Of a stretch of 64,000 nt of DNA, positions 34,125-41,466 are shown one piece after another. Source of the stretch: Maricaulis sp965242785. GTDB taxonomy: Bacteria; Pseudomonadota; Alphaproteobacteria; Caulobacterales; Maricaulaceae. The stretch's first letter is position 1. Each line of letters starts with the position of its first letter. The position numbers and the translations under genes were made by a program. A model generated the notes under the pieces. The model was not told the origin of the DNA, searched no databases, and saw only the letters and a program-made list of their open reading frames with translations. The stretch covers positions 1 through 64,000 of the forward strand of contig CBDETA010000003.1 of NCBI GenBank assembly GCA_965242785.1, written 5' to 3'.

Positions 34125-34446
34125 GATCAATTCTTCACCGGAATCACCGAAATGCACAAGGGGGCAGGGGGCGCCGTCCGGATTCAGTCCTTCCAAGGCC
34201 CGTTGAGGGAAGTGGGGATCGTAGCCGTATTCGGACGTGATCGCCTCTTGCGTCACGGACCGTCCAGTCCCCCTGGCCTTCCTCCGCGGCGCTCGAGGCG
34301 GTTGCCGCCGAATTGGCCCAAGGCGGGGCCCGAGCATTCGAATTGGCGCGACGCAGATGGCCGGGTTTTCCTGTGACAATCTGCCCGGCAGATTTTTGCA
34401 GACCGGCCGTCTATGATGACGACACGGTATCCAATGGAGGCATGCC
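34125..34446. other. 322-bp gap before the cus operon
   Basis: Must contain the promoter of the efflux operon. I looked for a CueR box like the one at 41410-41440 and did not find one. There is no convincing gene; the short frames on both strands have poor codon character. A GGAGG at 34436-34440 precedes the first operon gene. Confidence 0.4.
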
Positions 34447-34821
34447 ATTCTGGTTTGGCGACGGTTCGGCCTGATCCTGGCATTGCTCGGCGCGCTTGCG
34501 CTGGGCGGTACGGGGTATGCGGTCGAAGCGGGGTCGCATGCCGACGCTGCCCGCGACATGGCCCAGATGGCATCGCATGACTGCTGTCCGGAAAGCGACG
34601 GCATGATGACCGGCGCAGATGCCCACCATGGTCAGCCGTGTGACGGGATGGATGGCTGTCCTGACGGTCCGTGCGGCTTTGCGATGGCCTTGTCGTCCCT
34701 GGTTCCGTGTCAGTCCTCGGCGGATCTTGTCATTGCCTTGCTGGAACGATGTGCCCGCCCGGTGGACATCGGTCCGGCGTCAAACGGCCCCGACAACCTG
34801 GACCGACCTCCGCGCGCTTGA
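34447..34821 (+). CDS. small Cys/His/Met-rich exported protein, start unclear
   Basis: About 124 aa. The N-terminus reads WRRFGLILALLGALALGGTGYA, a signal peptide or membrane segment. It is followed by a metal-binding-looking stretch (ARDMAQMASHDCCPE, GADAHHGQPCDGMDGCP) and a short hydrophobic C-terminal part. It has the look of the small proteins that open copper efflux operons, but I know no named family. GGAGG at 34436-34440 fits a start at ATT 34447 or CTG 34450. The only ATG nearby (34442) is in another frame that stops after 10 codons, and the first ordinary in-frame start is TTG 34483. It is 62 bp from the next gene. Confidence 0.55.
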   Translation: MLVWRRFGLILALLGALALGGTGYAVEAGSHADAARDMAQMASHDCCPESDGMMTGADAHHGQPCDGMDGCPDGPCGFAMALSSLVPCQSSADLVIALLERCARPVDIGPASNGPDNLDRPPRA

Positions 34822-34883
34822 CGGCACCGGGGCCCCTTGGGGTGGGCCCTTGATCGACCGTTTTGCCCGCATCGGAGACGTCC

Positions 34884-36134
34884 ATGTCCACGCCTGTCCT
34901 CGCCGCATTGGCGGCCGCGCTCCAGCTTTCGGCTGCGACGGCGCAACCCGAATCCGCCTCTCTGCCGCTCAGCCTGGCGGAAGCGGTTCTCATCGCCCAC
35001 CAGACCGAAGACCCGTCCATCGCAAGCCTGCAGGCTCGCGCCAATGCGCTGGCTCACTCGGGAGAAGCCGCGCTGGCGTTGCCGGACCCGATGCTGCGGG
35101 TCGGTGTCGCCAATCTGCCGCTGAATGATCTCGACCCGAACCGGGAAGCCATGACCCAGATGCAGGTCGGCATTCGTCAGGTCATACCCAGTCGTGCCAA
35201 TCGTCGTCTCCAGCGGGAACGCGAGTTCGCCCGGGCGGAAGGTGTGCGGGTCTTGGGCGGGCTGGAGGAACGCATGATCACGCGTTCCGTGCGTTTGGCA
35301 TGGCTGGAGGCGTACTACTGGGAACGCGCCGGTGAACTTACCCGGGCGCGGCGCGAGGAGATCCGTCAGCTCAGCGAAGTGGCGACGGCCCTGTTTGCCA
35401 GCGGACGCGGCAATTCCCATGACGTGATCCGGGTGGACTTGGAAACCGCTCTGCTGGACGCGCGTCTGATCGACATCGACCGGCAGATCGGGACAGCCCG
35501 GGCGCAACTGGCACGCTTTGTGGGCTCCGATGCGGCAGGGCGGGACATGTTGCCGCGCTTGCCGGTTCTTCCCGCTTTGCCGGAAGCCGAGGAGGCCGTG
35601 AATGCTCTGGCCAGGCATCCGTCCATCATCTCTCGGAATGCCCGGATCGAGGCCAGTGAGCGCGAGATTGACCTGGCGCTGGAGGCTTACAATCCAACCT
35701 GGAGCGTCGATGCGGGTTATGGCCTTCGCGGCAGCCGCTCAGACGTCGCCAGCATTGGTGTGAGCGTGCAGATGCCGATCTTCAGCCAGCGCCGCCAGGA
35801 TGAGAGCGTTGCGGGTGCCCGGCAGATGCGTTCGGCGGAGGAGCTGGATCGTCAGGCGCTCCTGCTCGATTTGCGCCGTCAGCTCGATGAGGATTGGGTC
35901 CGGTTCGAGCGTCTGAATCAGACCGCCTCGGCTTACGAGACAGGCGTGCTGGACCGCGCGCGTGAAACGGCGGCGGCCGTCCTGGCCGCCTATGAGAATG
36001 AGCAAGCGGATTTTGCCGAACTGGTCCGCTCGGAACTCGCCCTGCTTGATATCGAACTGACCCTGATCCGGACGCGCGTTGATGCCTTGCAGGCGCAGAG
36101 CCGCATCCTGTTCCTGACCGGAGATGTCCAATGA
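34884..36134 (+). CDS. outer-membrane efflux protein, CusC/TolC-like
   Basis: 416-aa outer-membrane channel of the TolC family. A signal peptide (about 1-22, cut after ATA) is followed by the two-repeat helical plan typical of this family (SLPLSLAEAVLIAHQ, GEAALALPDPMLRVGVANLPL in the first; VNALARHPSIISRNARIEASEREIDLALEAYNPTW in the second). GGAG precedes ATG 34884. Its stop overlaps the adaptor gene start (ATGA). It should form the exit duct of a copper/silver efflux pump with the next two genes. CusC rather than CzcC is inferred from its CusA-type partner. Confidence 0.88.
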   Translation: MSTPVLAALAAALQLSAATAQPESASLPLSLAEAVLIAHQTEDPSIASLQARANALAHSGEAALALPDPMLRVGVANLPLNDLDPNREAMTQMQVGIRQVIPSRANRRLQREREFARAEGVRVLGGLEERMITRSVRLAWLEAYYWERAGELTRARREEIRQLSEVATALFASGRGNSHDVIRVDLETALLDARLIDIDRQIGTARAQLARFVGSDAAGRDMLPRLPVLPALPEAEEAVNALARHPSIISRNARIEASEREIDLALEAYNPTWSVDAGYGLRGSRSDVASIGVSVQMPIFSQRRQDESVAGARQMRSAEELDRQALLLDLRRQLDEDWVRFERLNQTASAYETGVLDRARETAAAVLAAYENEQADFAELVRSELALLDIELTLIRTRVDALQAQSRILFLTGDVQ

Positions 36135-37855
36135 CCCCGCGCACGCTCGCTCTCGCTGCCGGTGCGCTGATCACCGGCATTGCCATCGGATCCCTTGGCA
36201 TGAGCCTGGTGGGGGGCGGCCCCGCGCCGGTCTCGAATGAGCCGGAGATTCTCTACTGGGTGGCGCCGATGGACCCGAATTTCCGGCGTGATGAGCCGGG
36301 AAAGTCGCCCATGGGCATGGATCTGATCCCCGTCTATGCCGGAGACGAACCCTCGGACAATTCCACCATCACCATTTCTTCGGCCGTGGAGAACAATATC
36401 GGGGTTCGCACCGCCCGGGTGACACGGGACCGGTTTGCCGAGGATCTGGACACGGTTGGCTATGTCCGCCCGGTCGATGACCTGACCTCGGTCGTGGATG
36501 TCCGGACGCAGGGCTGGATCGAGGACCTGCGGGTCGCCGCTGTGGGTGATGTCGTGGAGGCCGGAGATCTGCTCTTCCGCATGTATTCGCCGGAGATCGT
36601 GACCGCGCAAAGCGAGTTCCTGCAGGCGGTAAGTGTTGCCCGGCCCGGCCTGGTCTCGGCTGCCCGCTCCCGCCTGCAGGCCTTGGGTGTGAACGAAGCC
36701 CAGATCGATGCCATCGCGCGTCGTGGCACACCGCAAAGACTGGTCGACGTCTATGCACCACGCACCGGCATCGTCCTGGAAATGAATGTCCGCGAAGGGG
36801 CCCATGTCCATCCCAGCATGGTTGTGATGACCCTTGCCGATCTGCGCGAGGTCTGGGTTGTCGCCGACCTGTTTGAAGACGAGGCAGCAGCGATCGCGAC
36901 CGGACAAAGTGTTCATCTGCAGTCCCGAGCCCAGCCGGGCCGAATGTGGCATGGCCGGGTGGAATACATCTACCCGACCGTAGACCCGCGCAGCCGGACC
37001 ATTCCGGTACGCATGCGCTTTGCCAATGGGGATGGAGCCTTGCGGCCGGAAGCCTATGTGAATGTCCGCATTGAGGTCTCACCGCGTGACAATGTGCTGT
37101 CGGTTCCCGCCGAGGCCGTGATCCGGACGGGGCGATCGGAGCGGGTTGTGCTGGCTCTGGGAGACGGTCGCTATCGATTGGCGCAAGTGCGCACCGGGGC
37201 CGAGGCCGGTGCTCGTGTGGAGATCCTGTCCGGTCTTACCGAGGGCGAGCGCGTGGTGGTGTCCAGCCAGTTCCTGATCGATTCCGAAGCCAGTCTCCAG
37301 GGCGTCGCGCTCCGCATGGCGGGTGCCGAGGAACCTGCCGCGCCACCGGAGACGGTCGAAGGCACGGGCATAGTCGACAGCGTCATGGCCTCGCACGGGA
37401 TGATCGATCTCACCCATGATCCGATCCCCGCGCTCGACTGGCCGGAGATGAGCATGTCCTTCTTCACGCTTGAGGGGGTCTCGCTGCAAGGCCTGTCGGT
37501 AGGCGATGCCGTGATCTTCACCCTGCGCCGGAACGATGACGGACAATGGCGCATTGCCTCGATTTCCGGAGCGGACGCGGCTTCGGGCCCTTCGGATGAT
37601 GCGATCATCCAGGGGCATGGCCGGGTCGTCACGCTGATGGCGGATATCGGCATGGTCGAGATCGACCATGAACGCATCGAAGCGATCGACATGCCGGCCA
37701 TGAGCATGGTCTACGAATTGTCCGAGGGCATCACGCTCGACGGGCTCTCCGAGGGCGACCATGTCCGCTTCACGATTGAGGACGCCGGCCCCGGCCAGTG
37801 GCGGCTCACCGGCATCTCGGTGATGGCCATGGATGATGCGGGGGGCGAGGAATGA
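36131..37855 (+). CDS. cusB: CusB-like periplasmic adaptor with two fused CusF domains
   Basis: 574-aa membrane-fusion adaptor of a heavy-metal RND pump. In order: an N-terminal membrane anchor; a heavy-metal-binding segment (YWVAPMDPNF, KSPMGMDLIPVY, about 36-60); barrel-sandwich and beta-barrel parts (VRTQGWIEDLRVAAVGDVV, VYAPRTGIVLEMNVREGAHV, VEYIYPTVDPRSRTIPVRMR); then two C-terminal CusF-like Cu(I)/Ag(I) chaperone domains at about 405-485 and 490-565. The first keeps the full ligand set of CusF (His, Trp, Met, Met in THDPIPALDWPEMSMSF). The second has Met in place of Trp (DHERIEAIDMPAMSMVY). Both ends overlap neighbours by ATGA. Confidence 0.9.
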   Translation: MTPRTLALAAGALITGIAIGSLGMSLVGGGPAPVSNEPEILYWVAPMDPNFRRDEPGKSPMGMDLIPVYAGDEPSDNSTITISSAVENNIGVRTARVTRDRFAEDLDTVGYVRPVDDLTSVVDVRTQGWIEDLRVAAVGDVVEAGDLLFRMYSPEIVTAQSEFLQAVSVARPGLVSAARSRLQALGVNEAQIDAIARRGTPQRLVDVYAPRTGIVLEMNVREGAHVHPSMVVMTLADLREVWVVADLFEDEAAAIATGQSVHLQSRAQPGRMWHGRVEYIYPTVDPRSRTIPVRMRFANGDGALRPEAYVNVRIEVSPRDNVLSVPAEAVIRTGRSERVVLALGDGRYRLAQVRTGAEAGARVEILSGLTEGERVVVSSQFLIDSEASLQGVALRMAGAEEPAAPPETVEGTGIVDSVMASHGMIDLTHDPIPALDWPEMSMSFFTLEGVSLQGLSVGDAVIFTLRRNDDGQWRIASISGADAASGPSDDAIIQGHGRVVTLMADIGMVEIDHERIEAIDMPAMSMVYELSEGITLDGLSEGDHVRFTIEDAGPGQWRLTGISVMAMDDAGGEE

Positions 37856-40800
37856 TCAGCGCCATCATCCGCTGGTCGATCGGCAATCGCCTGATCGTCC
37901 TCATCCTGGCAGTCCTGTTGGCGGGGAGCGGCGTGTATTCGCTTGTCCGCACGCCGATGGATGCCATTCCCGATCTGTCCGACGTCCAGGTCATCATCAA
38001 GACCACCTATCCCGGCCAGGCCCCGCAAGTGGTTGAGGACCAGGTTACCTATCCGCTGACAACCGCCATGCTGGCCGTGCCGGGCGCCGTGACGGTTCGC
38101 GGCTACTCCTTCTTCAATGACAGCTATGTCTACGTCATCTTCGAGGATGGCACGGACCTGTACTGGGCCCGTTCGCGGGTTCTGGAATATCTGTCACAGG
38201 TCGCCCCGACCTTGCCGGAAGGAGCGCGCCCGGCGCTGGGGCCGGACGCCACCGGTGTCGGCTGGATCTATCAGTACGCCCTGGTCGACCGGACGGGGCA
38301 ACATGACCTGGCCGAACTGCGCTCGCTGCAGGACTGGTTCCTCAAATACGAACTCCAGACCATCGAGGGCGTGTCCGAGGTCGCCACGATTGGGGGCATG
38401 GTGCGCCAGTATCAGGTCATCGTTGATCCGGATCGTCTGCGAGCCCGTGGCATTCCGCTCTCTGCGGTCCGCACCGCGATCGAGCGCGGCAACCAGGAGA
38501 GCGGTGGCCGGGTCATCGAGATGGCGGAAGCCGAATACATGATCCGGGCTTCCGGCTATATCGAGGGCATCGAGGATCTCGAGGCAATCCCGCTCACCGT
38601 CACGGAAACCGGCACCCCCATCCTGCTGTCGGATGTTGCCGACATCACCCTGGGACCTGAATTGCGCCGCGGCATTGGCGAGCTCAATGGTGAGGGCGAG
38701 GCCGTCGGCGGCGTGGTTGTCATGCGCTATGGCGAGAATGCCCGGGCCACCATCCAGCGCGTCGAGGACCGGTTGGAAGCGCTCAGCGCGTCACTGCCCG
38801 ACGGTGTGGAGATCGTGACGACATACAACCGCGCCAGCCTGATCGAACGGGCCGTTTCCTCGCTGCAGGAAAAGCTGGTCGAGGAGTTTCTGGTGGTCGC
38901 GTTGATCTGCGCGCTCTTTCTCTTTCACTTCCGTTCGTCCCTGGTGATCGTGCTCAGCCTGCCGCTCGGCATTCTCACGGCGATCATCGTGATGAATGCC
39001 CAGGGCATCAATGCCAACATCATGTCGCTGGGCGGGATCGCGATTGCCATCGGGGCCATGGTGGATGCGGCGATCGTCATGATCGAGAACATGCACAAGC
39101 ATGCCGAACGCCAGCCCATCACGCGGGAAAATCGCTGGGAAATCGTCACCAAGGCGTCTGTCGAGGTCGGACCGGCACTGTTCTTCTCCCTTCTGATCGT
39201 CACGTTCAGCTTTGTGCCGATCTTTGCCCTCGAGGCTCAGGAGGGCCGGCTGTTCCATCCGCTGGCCTTCACCAAGACCTATGCCATGGCCGCGGCCGCC
39301 GGTCTGGCGATCACCCTGGTTCCCGTTCTGATGGGTTACCTGGTGCGCGGCCGGATCACGCCGGAGCACAAGAACCCGGTCAACCGTCTGCTGATTGCCG
39401 GCTATCGGCCCTTCATCGATCTGGCGATCCGCCGTCCGGTCATGGTCCTCTTGGCAGCCGGTCTGGTCCTGGCAAGTGCGGCGATACCGCTGTCGCGCAT
39501 GGGCAGCGAATTCATGCCGGATCTGGACGAGGGCGATATTCTCTACATGCCCAGCGCCTTTCCCGGTGTGTCGGCGGGCAAGGTGACCGAATTGCTGCAA
39601 CAGACCAACCGGCTCATCATGACGGTGCCGGAAGTCCTCACCGTTCACGGCAAGGCCGGACGGGCTGAAACGGCAACCGATCCCGCGCCGCTTACGATGA
39701 TTGAAACCACGATCCAGTTGCGACCGCGGGAGGAATGGCGACCGGGCATCACGATCGACGATATCCGGGCTGAACTGGACGCCGTCGTGGACGTGCCCAG
39801 TCTCACCAATGCCTGGATCATGCCGATCCGGGGACGGATCGACATGCTGGCCACCGGGATCAAGACCCCGGTGGGTATCAAGATCGCCGGTCCGGATCTG
39901 GATGTGATCGCGGAGATCGGCGAAGAGATTGAAGCCATCATCCAGACCCTCGAGGGGACTGCATCGGTCTATGCCGAGCGCGTCACAGGCGGGCGGTTCG
40001 TCGACATCGATGTAAACCGGCTTGAGGCGGCCCGCTTCGGCCTCAATGTCGCCGATGTGCATGATGTGGTCCGCACAGCCATTGGCGGCATGTCGGTCAG
40101 CGAAAGCGTCGAGGGCCGCGAACGCTATCCCATCAATCTTCGCTACCCGCGCGACTACCGCAATTCCGTGGCCTCGCTCCGGGACCTGCCGGTGATCACG
40201 CCGACCGGGGCGGAAATCCCGCTGGGACGCATCGCCGAAATCTCCATCGCCGATGGTCCGGGTGTGATCCGCAGCGAGAATGCCCGCACCAATGGCTGGG
40301 TCTATGTGGACATCAATGGTGTCGACATCGGCAGCTATGTGGAAGCAGCCCAGCAGGCACTGGCCGAGTATGTGGACCTGCCGCCGGGGTACTCGATCAG
40401 CTGGTCCGGACAGTTTGAATTCATGGAGCGCGCCAAGGCCAAGCTGGCTGTGGTTGTTCCTGTCACCCTGGTGATCATCCTGTTGCTGCTCTTCTTGAAC
40501 TTCCGCAGGCTGATCCCGGTCCTGATGATCATGGGTACCCTGCCTCTGGCGCTCGTCGGCGGTGTCTGGCTGCTCGACCTGCTGGGGTATAATCTTTCGG
40601 TCGCCGTCGGTGTGGGCTTCATCGCCCTGGCAGGCGTGGCCGTGGAGATCGGGGTCTTGATGATCGTCTATCTGGAACAGGCGCTGGCGCGCCATCAGTC
40701 ACGGGCGGATGAGGCGGGCCGGTCCCTGGACCGGGCTGATCTGGACCAGGCGGTGATCGAAGGGGCGCTGCTGCGCGTCCGCCCGATCATGATGACGGTC

Positions 40801-41010
40801 ATCGCAACGATCGCCGGACTGTTGCCGATCATGTTTGGTGACGGAACCGGGTCGGAAGTGATGCGCCGGATCGCCGCGCCGATGGTGGGGGGAATGACCA
40901 GTGCGACGATCCTGACCCTGCTGGTGATTCCGGCTGCCTTCCTTTTGTGGAAGCGGATGACACTCGGACAGGAAAGCGCAGCCCGATTGGTGGAAGGATC
41001 CAGGGCATGA
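37852..41010 (+). CDS. cusA: Cu(I)/Ag(I) efflux RND transporter, CusA
   Basis: 1052-aa inner-membrane proton-driven pump of the heavy-metal RND group. The N-terminal IIRWSIGNRLIVLILAVLLAG, the porter-domain stretch RIDMLATGIKTPVGIKIAGPD, VTGGRFVDIDVNR, the proton-relay segment AIAIGAMVDAAIVMIEN and GFIALAGVAVEIGVLMIVYLEQA read as CusA rather than CzcA. Twelve membrane segments and two large periplasmic loops are apparent. It is coupled to cusB upstream and cueR downstream by ATGA overlaps. Together with the adaptor and the TolC-like protein it forms a three-part pump spanning both membranes. Confidence 0.95.
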   Translation: MISAIIRWSIGNRLIVLILAVLLAGSGVYSLVRTPMDAIPDLSDVQVIIKTTYPGQAPQVVEDQVTYPLTTAMLAVPGAVTVRGYSFFNDSYVYVIFEDGTDLYWARSRVLEYLSQVAPTLPEGARPALGPDATGVGWIYQYALVDRTGQHDLAELRSLQDWFLKYELQTIEGVSEVATIGGMVRQYQVIVDPDRLRARGIPLSAVRTAIERGNQESGGRVIEMAEAEYMIRASGYIEGIEDLEAIPLTVTETGTPILLSDVADITLGPELRRGIGELNGEGEAVGGVVVMRYGENARATIQRVEDRLEALSASLPDGVEIVTTYNRASLIERAVSSLQEKLVEEFLVVALICALFLFHFRSSLVIVLSLPLGILTAIIVMNAQGINANIMSLGGIAIAIGAMVDAAIVMIENMHKHAERQPITRENRWEIVTKASVEVGPALFFSLLIVTFSFVPIFALEAQEGRLFHPLAFTKTYAMAAAAGLAITLVPVLMGYLVRGRITPEHKNPVNRLLIAGYRPFIDLAIRRPVMVLLAAGLVLASAAIPLSRMGSEFMPDLDEGDILYMPSAFPGVSAGKVTELLQQTNRLIMTVPEVLTVHGKAGRAETATDPAPLTMIETTIQLRPREEWRPGITIDDIRAELDAVVDVPSLTNAWIMPIRGRIDMLATGIKTPVGIKIAGPDLDVIAEIGEEIEAIIQTLEGTASVYAERVTGGRFVDIDVNRLEAARFGLNVADVHDVVRTAIGGMSVSESVEGRERYPINLRYPRDYRNSVASLRDLPVITPTGAEIPLGRIAEISIADGPGVIRSENARTNGWVYVDINGVDIGSYVEAAQQALAEYVDLPPGYSISWSGQFEFMERAKAKLAVVVPVTLVIILLLLFLNFRRLIPVLMIMGTLPLALVGGVWLLDLLGYNLSVAVGVGFIALAGVAVEIGVLMIVYLEQALARHQSRADEAGRSLDRADLDQAVIEGALLRVRPIMMTVIATIAGLLPIMFGDGTGSEVMRRIAAPMVGGMTSATILTLLVIPAAFLLWKRMTLGQESAARLVEGSRA

Positions 41011-41399
41011 ATGTGAAGGATGCGGCCAAGGCCACAGGCATGGCTTCCAAGACCCTGCGCTACTATGAGGAGGTCGGACTGGTCGCTCCGGCCCGGGCGC
41101 AGAACGGTTACCGGGTCTATCGCCAGAGCGATCTGCACAAGCTGGCCTTTGTCGGTCGCGCGCGCAGCCTGGGCTTCTCGCTGGATGACTGCCGGGCCCT
41201 GCTGTCTCTCTATGAAGACCGGTCCAGGGCCAGCGCCGATGTGAAGGCCCTGGCCCTGGGTCATGTCGCGGAAATTGACCGCAAGCTGAAAGAGATGACG
41301 GCGATAAAGGCAGAGTTGCAGCGCTTGGTGCGGGCCTGCCATGGGGATGAGCGGCCGGACTGTCCGATCGTCGAGGGATTGGCTGGCGACACCCCCTGA
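41007..41399 (+). CDS. cueR: CueR-type MerR family copper-responsive activator
   Basis: 130-aa MerR-family regulator. Winged-helix DNA-binding domain at residues 1-70 (VKDAAKATGMASKTLRYYEEVGL), coiled-coil dimer helix at about 75-108 and the metal loop with Cys111 and Cys119 (CHGDERPDCP), which is the spacing of Cu(I)-sensing CueR. It overlaps the cusA stop by ATGA and is the last gene of the efflux operon. A typical CueR target promoter sits directly downstream in front of the ATPase gene, so it should activate that gene when copper rises. Confidence 0.92.
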   Translation: MNVKDAAKATGMASKTLRYYEEVGLVAPARAQNGYRVYRQSDLHKLAFVGRARSLGFSLDDCRALLSLYEDRSRASADVKALALGHVAEIDRKLKEMTAIKAELQRLVRACHGDERPDCPIVEGLAGDTP

Positions 41400-41409
41400 A
41401 ACTGGCCTG

Positions 41410-41440
41410 TTGACCTTCCAGTAGCTGGAAGCCTCACAAC
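41410..41440 (+). promoter_or_regulatory. CueR-type promoter of the copper ATPase gene
   Basis: -35 TTGACC (41410-41415), then a 19-bp spacer holding the palindrome CTTCCAGTAGCTGGAAG (41415-41431), then a weak -10 CACAAC (41435-41440). The long spacer and the palindrome match known MerR/CueR-controlled promoters such as PcopA. The ATPase start follows 26 bp later. Confidence 0.85.
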
Positions 41441-41466
41441 CGGGAAATCCAAAGGAGGACTTCTCG

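Noticed and set aside
34125..34260. N-terminal extension of the 33612-34124 membrane protein
   Set aside because: The frame is open to a GTG upstream, but third-position GC is about two thirds, below the neighbouring genes, so I kept ATG 34124.
34125..34446. CueR box before the efflux operon
   Set aside because: No TTGAC-19 bp-TATAAT arrangement with an inner palindrome could be found.
38791..40695. 634-aa open frame antisense to cusA
   Set aside because: High third-position GC leaves antisense frames open; the product is low complexity (Asp/His/Arg/Gln-rich), has no motif, and cusA on the other strand is certain.
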